Below are positions 43,592 to 52,524 of a DNA stretch of 64,000 bases, piece by piece (position 1 is the first letter of the stretch; each line of letters opens with the position of its first letter). The notes under the pieces were generated by a model. That model made no database searches. It worked only from the letters and a program-made list of their open reading frames with translations, and was not told where the DNA came from. Source of the DNA: Crystallibacter permensis (lineage in GTDB: Bacteria > Actinomycetota > Actinomycetes > Actinomycetales > Micrococcaceae); contig NZ_JAODLR010000004.1 of NCBI RefSeq assembly GCF_025960875.1, positions 186,001 to 250,000 on the forward strand, written 5' to 3'. The position numbers and the translations under genes were made by a program.

Positions 43592-44326
43592 TTAAGTAAC
43601 AGAGGCTCCACGGGTGAAGTTCGTGGCCACGGCAGCGTCGTAACGGTCCAGCACAAGCTGGGCCAGGACCGGGTGCGGCAGCAGCGGCCCGGTGACGATG
43701 TCAGCACCGGCGCCGGCAAGTTTGTTGTGGAAGAACCCAGGTGCCAGCAGGTAGGACGCCACCACCACACGGGCAGACCCCACCCCGGCGGATTCCGCAT
43801 TGGCCGATCCCTGCCGGGCAGCGGCCACGGCCTCGGCCACGGACGGGCTCGCCGACGCACCGAAACCGGCCGTCACCGGACCGTACCGCAGCTTACGCAG
43901 CATTCCGGCCAGTTCCGCCACGGCTCCCGCGGCCGCCGCCACGCTGGAGCCGGCGGCAGCCAGCACCACGGCGTCGTCGTTAGCTGCCCCAGACTCCATC
44001 AGGCGTTCCTGCAGCAGTGCGGCCAGCCGCGAATCGGGACCCAGCGGTTCCGCCGCGCAGGTATCCGGACGGCTCGCCACCGCCTGACTGATGTCCACGC
44101 TCGTGTGGTATCCCGCGGAGAGCAACAGCGGAACAACGACGGCGCGGCGCCCGGCCGGCAACGCGGCAACGACGTCGGGCAGGGCCGGCTCCTGCACGTC
44201 CACGTAGGCCTCGAGCACCTCGGTCCCAGGGCGCAGCCGGGCCACCTCGTGGCGGAGGGCATCGATGGCTCGGCGGCCTGCCGGGTTGGACGTTCCGTGC
44301 GCGCAGGCAATCAGGACTGGTGGCAT
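43592..44326 (-). CDS. Sirohydrochlorin chelatase-like protein (CbiX/SirB family)
   Basis: A 244-residue chelatase expected to insert iron into sirohydrochlorin, giving siroheme for the sulfite reductase next door. The N-terminal half opens with PVLIACAHGTSNPAGRRAID, whose His is the metal-handling residue of the family, and VVPLLLSAGYHTSVDISQAV gives the second conserved His. The tail of the domain reads ASYLLAPGFFHNKLAGAG. ATG at 44326 follows TAGTGT by eight bases, a possible leaderless start. It is the first gene of the sulfate operon, with 141 bases before sirA. Confidence 0.87.
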   Translation of the reverse strand: MPPVLIACAHGTSNPAGRRAIDALRHEVARLRPGTEVLEAYVDVQEPALPDVVAALPAGRRAVVVPLLLSAGYHTSVDISQAVASRPDTCAAEPLGPDSRLAALLQERLMESGAANDDAVVLAAAGSSVAAAAGAVAELAGMLRKLRYGPVTAGFGASASPSVAEAVAAARQGSANAESAGVGSARVVVASYLLAPGFFHNKLAGAGADIVTGPLLPHPVLAQLVLDRYDAAVATNFTRGASVT

Positions 44327-44463
44327 GAGGCAATACACTAGCGGCAGTTTCGCCGGCACATCGCCGTCGAAGGTCCCGCGCGCAATGAACGGTCATGTGC
44401 CTGCCGCACCCTGCTGCCCGCCGTGGTCTTGCCATATCCGGACACAGGCACAAGGCTTGGGCC

Positions 44464-45087
44464 ATGGCACATGAAACGCATGAAAGCCGGACGCACAGCT
44501 GGCTCGGTGAGGACGACCCGAGCCGGGCGGATTCGGCCACGATCAACCTCGAGCCCGAGCGGCTGACCGCCCATGGCGCCTCCCGCACGTCCGAATACGC
44601 CGCCAGCTGGTCGCTGACCACCACGCAGAACTGGTTTACCGAGCGCCTGATGGTTACGGTGCACGGCAACGGCTGGAGCCGGCACCTTGAACTTCTGCGC
44701 GCCACCAACGGCGAATGGAGCGCAGAAGCGCGAGCCTGGGGCACCGTGGACCTGCCCGAGCCGGGGCTGGCGGATCCGTCTGCACTCGTCGGGGCGGTGG
44801 ACTGCGACCTCGGGTTGTGCCCGGTCACCAACACCATGCCGATCCTGCGCCTGGGCCTGGTCCATGACGAGCAAGTTTCCGCCGACCTCGCCGTCGCGTT
44901 TGTCCGGATGCCCAGCCTGCAGGTGGTTCCCGCCCTGCAGCGCTACACGGGAATCAAGGCGTACGACGACGTCACCGGCACCGCGCTGATCGGTTTTGAT
45001 TCGGGCAACTTCAGTGCCGAAGTCACGGTTGACGCGGACGGGATTGTGGTGGACTACCCCGGGCTGGCGCAGCGCCGCCGCGGCTGA
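44464..45087 (+). CDS. Putative glycolipid-binding domain protein (DUF1089-like)
   Basis: A 207-residue soluble protein of mainly beta character with TEYAASWSLTTTQNWFTERL-like strands and a central GLCPVTNTMPILRLGLV, which resembles the PF06475-type putative glycolipid-binding family; the assignment is from memory of the family and not certain. It has no signal peptide. ATG at 44464 follows AAGGCTTGGGCC. Divergent from the chelatase gene. Function unknown. Confidence 0.72.
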   Translation: MAHETHESRTHSWLGEDDPSRADSATINLEPERLTAHGASRTSEYAASWSLTTTQNWFTERLMVTVHGNGWSRHLELLRATNGEWSAEARAWGTVDLPEPGLADPSALVGAVDCDLGLCPVTNTMPILRLGLVHDEQVSADLAVAFVRMPSLQVVPALQRYTGIKAYDDVTGTALIGFDSGNFSAEVTVDADGIVVDYPGLAQRRRG

Positions 45088-45169
45088 GGCCGGAGGGGTA
45101 ACAGGGCCGGCCAAGTGGCACCCGCAGGTAGGATGGTGAGCGACCCACCCCACCAGTCAAGGAGCCCCC

Positions 45170-45613
45170 ATGCCCGAAATGTTCGTGGACAAGTTCCGTG
45201 CCCTCGTCCCCAAGTACCTGGACCGGAAGTGGAGCGAAGAAGACGGCATTTCCTACGACGAACTCGAAGGCCTCCTCGGCGAACACAAGTTCCAGATTCC
45301 GCAGGCGCTGGTGGAGTTCTACCACGCCCTCGGCGGCTGCGAGGACCTGATGGAGGCCCACGATTTCTTCTGGGATCCGGACGAGCTGGAAATCGAGGAC
45401 GGCTACCTGCTGTTCCTGGACGAAATGGATGAAGAAGCCAACTGGGGCTTCCGGACCGAGCACCTTGCCGTCCCCGATCCCATCGTCTGGATCCGCACCA
45501 ACACCGGCAAACAACACTGGCAGAGCGAGGAATCCACCTTCAGCGAGTTCGTCTTCGACATGTTCGACTGGGTCTTCAATGACGATGAGAACGACGACGA
45601 ACTGCAAGACTGA
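45170..45613 (+). CDS. Small acidic SMI1/KNR4-like protein
   Basis: A 147-residue, strongly acidic protein. The pattern KFQIPQALVEFYHALGGCED followed by FFWDPDELEIEDGYLLFLDE and a later WGFRTEHL is that of the SMI1/KNR4 (SUKH) fold, often used as immunity or protein-interaction domain. AAGGAG precedes the ATG at 45170. It is followed four bases later by the HIT-family gene. No toxin is adjacent, so here it may be a stand-alone interaction protein. Confidence 0.75.
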   Translation: MPEMFVDKFRALVPKYLDRKWSEEDGISYDELEGLLGEHKFQIPQALVEFYHALGGCEDLMEAHDFFWDPDELEIEDGYLLFLDEMDEEANWGFRTEHLAVPDPIVWIRTNTGKQHWQSEESTFSEFVFDMFDWVFNDDENDDELQD

Positions 45614-45617
45614 CCCC

Positions 45618-46094
45618 ATGATCTGGCCAAGCCACGCTCCCGCAAATTACCAGTGCCCGTTCTGCGACTTTGCCTCCGGGCAGTTCCGGTTCCAGAAGAA
45701 CCTCTGCCGCGCGGAGGATCTGGTGGCCTCCACGGATCTGGCCATGGCTTGGATCGCGTCGCACGGCTTTGAGCCCGAACCCGGGCACGTGCTGGTGGGG
45801 CCGAAGGAACACTTCGAGCTGCTCTATGACATGCCGGACGACGTCCTGGCGGAGATCGCGTCGCTGAGCCGGGACGTCGCCGTCGCCATGAAGAAGGCTT
45901 GGCAGCCGGACGGTATTACCACCCGCCAGCACAACGAGCCCGCCGGAAGCCAGCACGTCTGGCACTACCACCAGCACGTGCTGCCCCGCTGGCACGACGA
46001 CGGACTGTACTTCACGCCGCAGCGGCCCATCGTGGATCCCGCCATCAGGGCACGCAAAGCGGCCGAACTGCGGGCGGTCCTGGCCCAGCGCTGA
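45618..46094 (+). CDS. HIT-family nucleotide-binding hydrolase
   Basis: A 158-residue histidine-triad protein. The catalytic triad is HVWHYHQHVLPR (H-x-H-x-H-x-x type, near residue 120), and a zinc-finger-like CPFCDF occurs at the N-terminus. HIT proteins hydrolyse nucleoside phosphoramidates or dinucleoside polyphosphates. ATG at 45618 is used because the longer frame from 45429 would cover the preceding gene. It shares an operon with the SMI1-like gene. Confidence 0.92.
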   Translation: MIWPSHAPANYQCPFCDFASGQFRFQKNLCRAEDLVASTDLAMAWIASHGFEPEPGHVLVGPKEHFELLYDMPDDVLAEIASLSRDVAVAMKKAWQPDGITTRQHNEPAGSQHVWHYHQHVLPRWHDDGLYFTPQRPIVDPAIRARKAAELRAVLAQR

Positions 46095-46113
46095 CAGCCG
46101 ACGCCGGAGCGCC

Positions 46114-46752
46114 TCAGGCGTCTTCGCGGTTCGGGTTCTCCAGCCGGAAGAAGTTTGAATCGCTGCCGTCGGTGCGCTGTTCCTGGTAGATGAAGTTCAG
46201 CCGGCGCTCGTCGAAGGTCTTGAACCATTCGTCCCAGCTCACATGCTGCAGGTCCTTGCTGTCCCCGCCGAAGTCGAACCGCAGGACCCCCAGGTGGTCA
46301 TCGTGCTCGGTGCCGCTGACGGTGGCTGGCGTGGCATTGCGCTCCTCGGCCCACTGCTTGATCACCTCGTGGTGCGTGGTGACCAGGCTGCGGCCCTCGC
46401 GCTCCGGTTCATCTTCCGGGGACGTCACTTCCTGCGAATACTTCAGCGAGTCCGAACTCTCCGGGCCGGTGCGGATCTTGCCATCGTCAGGACCGGCGCC
46501 CACATCCCCGCTTTCGCCGCGGTCGCCGTCGCCGCGGGAAGCGGACTTGCCGCCGTCGTTCCCGGCTGAACTGCCGCCGTCGTTCTTCGCCGCTGCCACA
46601 GCGTCGACCAGGACTTCCTTTTTCATGTCGTGGACCCCGCTGACCCCGGCTTTTTTGGCCGCGTCGCGCAGTTCGTCCACCTTCATGTTGCGGAGTTCGG
46701 TCTCGCTGACGTCCGGGGTGTCCGGAGTCTGGTTGCCTGGTTTTTCAGCCAC
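46114..46752 (-). CDS. Rho_N-domain protein with conserved C-terminal module
   Basis: A 212-residue protein. Residues about 20-55 (LRNMKVDELRDAAKKAGVSG and MKKEVLVDAVAA) match the Rho termination N-terminal (Rho_N) domain, a helical nucleic-acid/protein-binding fold. A Gly/Asp/Ser-rich disordered linker of about 60 residues follows. The C-terminal 90 residues (THHEVIKQWAEERNATPATV; DLQHVSWDEWFKTFDERRLN) form a conserved module that databases often label branching enzyme without basis. GTG at 46752 has AAAGGACGG nine bases upstream. Function unknown. Confidence 0.8.
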   Translation of the reverse strand: MAEKPGNQTPDTPDVSETELRNMKVDELRDAAKKAGVSGVHDMKKEVLVDAVAAAKNDGGSSAGNDGGKSASRGDGDRGESGDVGAGPDDGKIRTGPESSDSLKYSQEVTSPEDEPEREGRSLVTTHHEVIKQWAEERNATPATVSGTEHDDHLGVLRFDFGGDSKDLQHVSWDEWFKTFDERRLNFIYQEQRTDGSDSNFFRLENPNREDA

Positions 46753-46853
46753 GGAAGCCGTCCTTTCCACAGAGGTTGCCTTTACGTGCGAACCTACTGC
46801 AGTTCCGCTCCGGCCACTAGGGGAAGTCCTGCATTGGTTTGGCGGTACCGGGA

Positions 46854-47954
46854 TCAAACGTCGCGGTCGACAACCGCCTCGGCAAACGCAGTCAACGCCA
46901 GCTTGACGGTGCTGTCCGGCAGCCGCTCCAAGGCCGATTTGGCGTCATCAGCCCACTTGCGGGCCACGGTCCAGGCTTCCGCGGTCACCGGATGTTCGCG
47001 CAGCGCTTCGACGGCGCGGGCCAGGGCCTCGTCCGACGTCAGGTCCGCGTCCACCAGCTTCAGTACGGAGGCCGCCGAGCTGTCGCCGGCCGCGGCGGCC
47101 TGGCGCAGCAGCAGGACGGGCAGCGTGGGCACGCCCTCGCGCAGGTCGGTTCCGGGCGACTTGCCGGACTTGACCTTCAGCCCGGTGACATCGATGACGT
47201 CGTCCGCGAGTTGGAAGGCCACGCCGACCTTTTCGCCGTATTCCAGCATCATGTCCACCACATCGGGACCGGCATTGGCGAACATCGCGCCCAGCTGGCC
47301 CGAGGTCGCGATCAGCGAGCCGGTCTTGTCCGCGATGACCGAAAGGTAATGCTCCACGGGATCTTCATCTTCGCGCGGTCCCACTGTTTCGTGCAGCTGG
47401 CCCAGCACCAGCCGTTCGAAGGTACGGGCCTGGATCTTGACGGCTTCCGGGCCGAGCTCCGAGACCAGGATGGAGGCGCGGGCAAAGATCAGGTCGCCGG
47501 CGAGGATCGCCACCTGATTGCCCCAGACCTCATGGGCCGTGGGCGCGCCGCGGCGGTAGGGGGCGGAGTCCATCACGTCGTCGTGATACAGGGTGGCCAG
47601 GTGCGTCAGCTCAACAACGACGGCGGCCTGGAGCACCTCGGGCACGGGGCCCTCTCCCAGTTGGGAAGCCAGGATGGTCAGCAGCGGCCGGATGCGTTTG
47701 CCGCCGGCCTCCACCAGATGCCGGCTGGTGGTGTCCGCCAGCGGATCCGAGTGCGCGATGGCGGCACGCAGCCGCTTCTCCACTCGGGCCAGGGCCGTGG
47801 ACACGGCGGGCCCGAGAGCGGGATCCTGGGCCACCGGGGCGAAGCCCGCCGGCAGGTTCAGGCTGGTGGCGAGGGCAGCGGTGGCCGTGTCCAGCTCCAG
47901 GGAGTCCGGCACGCCGGAACCTGCAGGAGTCCAGCTCGGTTTTGCGTCAGTCAC
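46854..47954 (-). CDS. Polyprenyl diphosphate synthase
   Basis: A 366-residue trans-prenyltransferase. The first aspartate-rich motif is in HLATLYHDDVMDSAPYRRG and the second in FQLADDVIDVTG, both needed for Mg-diphosphate binding; GGKRIRPLL gives the isopentenyl diphosphate contact. It probably makes the octa- or nonaprenyl tail of menaquinone, given menJ and menG upstream (compare the menG-menJ-grcC1 order in Mycobacterium). The GTG start at 47954 has no ribosome site but has TAGTGT six bases upstream. Confidence 0.93.
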   Translation of the reverse strand: MTDAKPSWTPAGSGVPDSLELDTATAALATSLNLPAGFAPVAQDPALGPAVSTALARVEKRLRAAIAHSDPLADTTSRHLVEAGGKRIRPLLTILASQLGEGPVPEVLQAAVVVELTHLATLYHDDVMDSAPYRRGAPTAHEVWGNQVAILAGDLIFARASILVSELGPEAVKIQARTFERLVLGQLHETVGPREDEDPVEHYLSVIADKTGSLIATSGQLGAMFANAGPDVVDMMLEYGEKVGVAFQLADDVIDVTGLKVKSGKSPGTDLREGVPTLPVLLLRQAAAAGDSSAASVLKLVDADLTSDEALARAVEALREHPVTAEAWTVARKWADDAKSALERLPDSTVKLALTAFAEAVVDRDV

Positions 47955-47960
47955 TGTATA

Positions 47961-47966
47961 ACACTA
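47961..47966 (-). promoter_or_regulatory. -10 element of a probable leaderless polyprenyl synthase transcript
   Basis: On the minus strand TAGTGT, six bases TATACA, then GTG. This fits the TANNNT-N6-RTG leaderless pattern. It implies an internal promoter between menJ and this gene. No -35 was seen. Confidence 0.5.
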
Positions 47967-49301
47967 ACTAATCGTCGGGGCAGATGGTGTGCGGCTGTGC
48001 TTGGAAAGGCTTTGGTTGGACGCCGGCGGCGTGAGCTTCTCCAACAGATGAATAACTCTATCCTCAAAACCCTTGCCATCCTGGTCCGTCAGGTTGGCCA
48101 GCATCCGCACCACAAAGCGCATCAGCACCGGCACCGGCATTCCGGTCCGCAGTGCCAGCTTCATGATGGCAGGTTTTCCGATCAGTCCTGCAAAAACGCG
48201 GCCCAGCGTGAAGTGGCTTCCCCAGTGGCCCTGGATGATTCCGGCGTAGCGGGACAGCGAGGAGTCGAAGCCTGCCTGGCTGAGAATCTGCCCGTGTGAA
48301 CCGCCCAGCCGGCCAAACGTGTCGGCGATCAGTTCCGCGGCGTAGCGGGCCGATTCCATCGCGTAGGAAATGCCCTCGCCGTTGAACGGGCTGACCATGC
48401 CGCCGGCGTCGCCGAGCAGCAGCAGCCCGGGTGAGTAGTGCGGCGTCCGGTTGAAGCCCATCGGCAGGGCCGCACCGCGGATCTCGCCCACCTGGTTCTC
48501 GGGGTTGTAGCCCCACTCGTTGGGCATGGCGGCGGTCCAGTCCCGCAGCACCTGCTTGTAATCCAGCTTGCCGAAGGAGCGCGACGAGTTCAGGATGCCC
48601 AGGCCCACGTTGGAGGTGCCGTCCCCGACGCCGAAGACCCAGCCGTAGCCGGGCAGCGGATTGCCCTGCGCATCGGGCAGTTCCAGCCAGCCCTCCATCC
48701 AGTCATCGTCGTGCCGGGGGCTGGTGAAGTAGGTGCGGACGGCCACGCCCAGCGGCCGGTCGTCGCGTTTTTCAATGCCGAGGCTCAGGGCCGTTCGGGT
48801 CGAGTTACCATCGGCTGCGAGTACGACGTCGGCGCTGAAGTCCTGCGTCTGCCCCGTCTTCCGGCCGCGTTCGTCCAGAATGTTGGCGCGCACCCCGGTG
48901 ACCCGGCCGGCGTCGTTCCTCAACGCAGTGGAAACGGAATGCCGTTCCAGTACCCGCGCGCCGGCGGCCTCGGCATGTCGGGCCAGTTCCTCGTCGAAGC
49001 CCAGCCGGGTGCGGATCAGGCCGTAGTCCGGGAAGTCAGAGAGCTCCGGCCACGCAAGTTCCAGCCGCCGGCCGCCGGCGATCAGGCGCAGGCCCTTGTT
49101 GCGGCGCCAGCCGGCCGATTCTTCGTGCGGTAGGCCCAGCAACTGGACCTCGCGGACGGCGCGCGGGGTCAGGCCGTCGCCGCACACCTTCTCGCGCGGA
49201 AACGACGTCTTTTCCAACACCGTGACTTCAATACCCGCTTTGGCCAGATAGTAGGCAGCGGTTGAGCCGGCAGGTCCGGCCCCGACAATCAGAACGGACA
49301 C
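47964..49301 (-). CDS. menJ: Menaquinone/geranylgeranyl reductase (MenJ-like)
   Basis: A 445-residue FAD-dependent reductase. The FAD-binding start is VLIVGAGPAGSTAAYYLAKA, then RARVL/EETSFPREKVCGDGLTPRA-type geranylgeranyl-reductase elements, and the flavin-phosphate motif LLLLGDAGGMVSPFNGEGIS. It probably saturates one isoprene unit of the menaquinone side chain, as MenJ does. GTG at 49301 starts two bases after the menG stop; a long upstream frame to 49460 would overlap menG. The menG-menJ linkage supports this over a chlorophyll/archaeal-lipid role. Confidence 0.86.
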   Translation of the reverse strand: MSVLIVGAGPAGSTAAYYLAKAGIEVTVLEKTSFPREKVCGDGLTPRAVREVQLLGLPHEESAGWRRNKGLRLIAGGRRLELAWPELSDFPDYGLIRTRLGFDEELARHAEAAGARVLERHSVSTALRNDAGRVTGVRANILDERGRKTGQTQDFSADVVLAADGNSTRTALSLGIEKRDDRPLGVAVRTYFTSPRHDDDWMEGWLELPDAQGNPLPGYGWVFGVGDGTSNVGLGILNSSRSFGKLDYKQVLRDWTAAMPNEWGYNPENQVGEIRGAALPMGFNRTPHYSPGLLLLGDAGGMVSPFNGEGISYAMESARYAAELIADTFGRLGGSHGQILSQAGFDSSLSRYAGIIQGHWGSHFTLGRVFAGLIGKPAIMKLALRTGMPVPVLMRFVVRMLANLTDQDGKGFEDRVIHLLEKLTPPASNQSLSKHSRTPSAPTIS

Positions 49302-49303
49302 GG

Positions 49304-50065
49304 TTACAGCGCAGCCCTCGTGCCCCGGCGGCGCAGCGCGGTCTGGGCGTCGGCGTTGGCCGCGTCCGTCCGGCCCGGCTTCCGGGCGCGGTGCACCGCC
49401 ACGATGCCGCCGGTGAGGTTGCGGTAGGCCACGTCCTGCCAGCCCTCCTCGGCGATCCATTGGGCCAGCTCATTCTGATTGGGCCAGGCACGGATGGATT
49501 CGGCCAGGTAGATATAGGAGTCCGGGTTGGACGAGATCTTGCTGGCAATGGCCGGCAGCATCCGCATCAGGTATTCGGTGTACATGGTCCGCCATACCGG
49601 AAGGGTCGGCGAGGAGAACTCGGCGATGACCAGCCGGCCGCCGGGCTTGGTCACGCGCAGCATTTCCTGCAGGGCCTTGCGCGGTTCATTCACGTTGCGC
49701 AGGCCAAAGGAGATGGTCACGGCGTCGAAGGAGTTGTCGGCGAACGGCAGGCTGGTGGCGTCCCCGGCGACGAAGTCGATGTCCGGGCGGCGGCGCTTGC
49801 CCACCTGCAGCATGCCCAGCGAGAAGTCGCAGGCCACCACGTGGATGCCGGCATCGGCGTAGGGCTCGCTGGATGTGCCGGTTCCGGCGGCCAGATCCAG
49901 GACGCGCTGGCCGCGCTCGGCACCGACGGCGTCCACCACAATCCGGCGCCACCGCCGGGTCTGCCCCATGGACAGAACGTCATTGACGACGTCGTACTTT
50001 GGGGCGACTTCATCAAACATGGCTGCTACTTCATCAGGGCGCTTGTCCAGGGATGCACGGTTCAC
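49304..50065 (-). CDS. menG: Demethylmenaquinone methyltransferase
   Basis: A 253-residue SAM-dependent methyltransferase (UbiE/MenG). Motif I is [20 protein letters not shown], with the family blocks [20 protein letters not shown] and [20 protein letters not shown], then [20 protein letters not shown]-type post-motif. It carries out the last step of menaquinone synthesis, methylating demethylmenaquinone. The GTG start is at 50065, and the gene is divergent from menF. The tail is Arg/Ala-rich and probably disordered. Confidence 0.95.
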   Translation of the reverse strand: MNRASLDKRPDEVAAMFDEVAPKYDVVNDVLSMGQTRRWRRIVVDAVGAERGQRVLDLAAGTGTSSEPYADAGIHVVACDFSLGMLQVGKRRRPDIDFVAGDATSLPFADNSFDAVTISFGLRNVNEPRKALQEMLRVTKPGGRLVIAEFSSPTLPVWRTMYTEYLMRMLPAIASKISSNPDSYIYLAESIRAWPNQNELAQWIAEEGWQDVAYRNLTGGIVAVHRARKPGRTDAANADAQTALRRRGTRAAL

Positions 50066-50082
50066 CCGTTCATTGTCTCAAA

Positions 50083-50121
50083 GTTTGCCGTGCCGGTTTG
50101 CCGTGCCGGTTTGCCGCGCCC
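50083..50121. repeat. Three tandem 13-base repeats in the menG-menF divergent region
   Basis: GTTTGCCGTGCCG occurs twice without change at 50083 and 50096, with a third altered copy (GTTTGCCGCGCCC) at 50109. It lies between the two divergent starts. Confidence 0.9.
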
Positions 50122-50226
50122 GCAAACCCCTGGCGGGAGCCTGCGCGCCTGCCGCGCAATCCCGTGTGTGGGCCAGCTTGCACCGGTGCTTTGGCGCGCC
50201 GGAGGCGGGGTAACCTTGAAGTCATT

Positions 50227-51531
50227 ATGACCTCCCTGCGCGCCGTCACCGTTGACCTCGGTGAGCACTCTTCACCCACCGGAATAATGGACTATCTGGT
50301 CCGCGACGATGTGCTCTGCTGGGTCCGCCGCGGCGGCGGCCTGGTCGGTTTCGGCGAGGTTGCCCGCTTCACCGATGCCGGCCCCGGGCGATTCCAGACC
50401 GCGGCCCGCTGGTGGCGGGAGCTGCAGCAGGATGCGGAGGTGGACAACCCGGTCGGCCTGCCCGGCACCGGGCTGGTGGCCTTCGGCTCGTTCGCCTTCT
50501 CCAAAACCTCCGGCTACGCCTCGCGGCTGATTGTTCCGCAGGTTGTTGTCGGCCTCGGCGAACAGGGCTGCTGGCTGACCTATATAACCGACGACGACGG
50601 CGCCGACCTCACCGCCGAGACGGCCGAGGCCGCACTGGTCGGCTGGCTGGATGAAATTTCCGCCGAGCGTGGCGCCGAAACAGCTGACCGCCTCCACCCG
50701 GGGCAGGTTTCCGAAAGCGCCTACAAGGCGGCCGTCGCGGCCGGCGTGCAGAAGATCGCCGGCGGCGGCCTGAGCAAACTGGTCCTCGCCCGCGACGTGA
50801 TCGCGGACCTCTCCTCCCCCATCGCCACCGCCCAGGTGCTGCGTGAACTGGCCATCCGTTACCAGGACTGCTGGACCTACGGCGTGGACGGCCTCATCGG
50901 CTCCACCCCGGAGATGCTGATCAAGGTGGAGAACAACGTGGCCCGTGCGCGGGTCCTGGCCGGGACACTGGACCGCGCCAACACCCACAAGATCGACGGC
51001 GAGTCCGACGCCGCCTACGCCGAACGGGTGCTCGCCGGCTCCGAGAAGCAGCAGCACGAGCACGAGATCGCCATCGACTCGCTGACGCGCAAGCTGCAGC
51101 CCTACACCTCGGAGATGACCTCGCACAGCGAGCCCTTTGTGCTCGAACTGCCCAACGTGTGGCATCTGGCCTCCGATGTGTCGGCGGAGTTGTCCACCAA
51201 TGGCGGCCACACGCCGTCGTCGTTGGAACTGGCCGAAGCCGTGCACCCCACGGCGGCCGTGTGCGGTACGCCCACTGAAGTGGCCGGTGCGCTGATCCGC
51301 GAGCTTGAGCAAATGGACCGCGGCCCCTATGCCGGCCCGGTGGGCTGGACGGACGGGGCAGGCAACGGCGAATGGGGCATTGCTTTGCGCGGCGCGGTAG
51401 TGGAAAGCCCTACCCGCGTGCGGCTCTACGCCGGTTGCGGGATTGTGGACGCTTCGACACCGGAAGCGGAACTGGCCGAAACCTGGGCCAAGTTCAGGCC
51501 CATGATCGAAGCGCTGGGACTGCGCCGCTAG
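50227..51531 (+). CDS. menF: Isochorismate synthase
   Basis: A 434-residue chorismate-binding enzyme that isomerises chorismate to isochorismate, the first dedicated menaquinone step. Active-site blocks are KLVLARDVIADLSS, DGLIGSTPEMLIKVENNVAR, RVLAGTLDRANTHKIDGESD, EHEIAIDSLTRKL, VHPTAAVCGTPTEVAGALIR and DRGPYAGPVGWTDGAGNGEW, with the acidic Mg-binding Glu pairs expected. Without a lyase-specific domain it is MenF/EntC-like, and the surrounding men genes favour MenF. TAACCT lies ten bases before the ATG, so the leader must be very short. Confidence 0.93.
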   Translation: MTSLRAVTVDLGEHSSPTGIMDYLVRDDVLCWVRRGGGLVGFGEVARFTDAGPGRFQTAARWWRELQQDAEVDNPVGLPGTGLVAFGSFAFSKTSGYASRLIVPQVVVGLGEQGCWLTYITDDDGADLTAETAEAALVGWLDEISAERGAETADRLHPGQVSESAYKAAVAAGVQKIAGGGLSKLVLARDVIADLSSPIATAQVLRELAIRYQDCWTYGVDGLIGSTPEMLIKVENNVARARVLAGTLDRANTHKIDGESDAAYAERVLAGSEKQQHEHEIAIDSLTRKLQPYTSEMTSHSEPFVLELPNVWHLASDVSAELSTNGGHTPSSLELAEAVHPTAAVCGTPTEVAGALIRELEQMDRGPYAGPVGWTDGAGNGEWGIALRGAVVESPTRVRLYAGCGIVDASTPEAELAETWAKFRPMIEALGLRR

Positions 51532-51704
51532 CCGTGGCCGAAATTGTGCTGCAGGTCGCGGCAGCATAACAATTTGTATAGTTGAGTGGGTCCCGCTTGT
51601 TGACTAATAGGCAATCAATGTAGCCTGTGATGCATATCACCCGTTACCGAATGTTACGGCTAGACTTAAGCCGGATTTTTCATCAAAGAACAGGTAGGAA
51701 AGCC

Positions 51705-52514
51705 ATGCGCACTAACGCATCCACCGCGGTCAAGGTCTTCGCCGTCCTTGCCACGGGCACCCTGGCCCTCACCGCATGCGGTGGCGGCTCGTCTTCGGAC
51801 GGCGGCTCCCAGGCAGCCGACGGCAACGAGCTGGGCCTGGTCACTCCGGGCACACTCACCGTCTGCTCCGACATTCCGTACCCGCCGTTTGAGTTCGAGG
51901 AAAACGGCGAATACACCGGCTATGACATGGACCTCATCCGCGAGATCGCAACGGGTATGGGCCTGGAGACGCAGATTCAGGATGTTGGCTTCGACGCCCT
52001 CCAATCCGGTGTGGTCCTCGCCTCCGGACAGTGCGACATCGGCGCCAGCGCAATGACCATCACCGAAGAGCGCGAACAGAACCTCGACTTCTCCGAGCCG
52101 TACTACGACTCGTTGCAGTCGCTGCTGGTTCCGGCCGATTCCGATATCAAGGCCATCGGGGATCTGGCAGGCAAGTCCGTAGGCGTGCAGCAGGGCACCA
52201 CCGGCGAGGCGTACACCCGCGAAAACGTGCCGGCCGACACTGAAGTCCGCGCGTACCCGTCGGATGCCGAGCTGTTCCCGGCACTGCAGTCGGGCGGCGT
52301 CGACGCGGTACTACAGGACCTGCCGGTCAACCTCGGCCACTTGGAGGGCGGCAAGTACGAGATCGTCGAGGAATACCCGACGGATGAGTCCTACGGTTTC
52401 GCGGTGAAAGAAGAGGGTAGCGAGGCTCTGCTGGAGGCAGTGAACGCCGAGCTGGCCGAACTGCGGGAAAGCGGCAAGTACCAGGAGATCTACGACAAGT
52501 ACTTCACCCAGTAA
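51705..52514 (+). CDS. Polar amino-acid ABC transporter substrate-binding lipoprotein
   Basis: A 269-residue family 3 solute-binding protein. The signal peptide ends in the lipobox TLALTACGGGSS with the modified Cys near residue 25. Mature motifs PGTLTVCSDIPYPPFEFEEN, GYDMDLIREIATGMGL and ASGQCDIGASAMTITEERE are the classic amino-acid binder pattern. ATG at 51705 has AGGAAAG five bases upstream. The permease and ATPase genes follow. Probable ligands are glutamate, glutamine or a relative; the sequence alone does not decide. Confidence 0.92.
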   Translation: MRTNASTAVKVFAVLATGTLALTACGGGSSSDGGSQAADGNELGLVTPGTLTVCSDIPYPPFEFEENGEYTGYDMDLIREIATGMGLETQIQDVGFDALQSGVVLASGQCDIGASAMTITEEREQNLDFSEPYYDSLQSLLVPADSDIKAIGDLAGKSVGVQQGTTGEAYTRENVPADTEVRAYPSDAELFPALQSGGVDAVLQDLPVNLGHLEGGKYEIVEEYPTDESYGFAVKEEGSEALLEAVNAELAELRESGKYQEIYDKYFTQ

Positions 52515-52524
52515 TGCCATTACG

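Noticed and set aside
42242-44341. 699-codon plus-strand frame over sirA and the chelatase gene
   Set aside because: Antisense shadow of two clear genes.
51600-51626. TTGACT...TAGCCT promoter before the amino-acid binding protein
   Set aside because: The spacer is only 15 bases and the start is about 80 bases away; too weak to list as a promoter.
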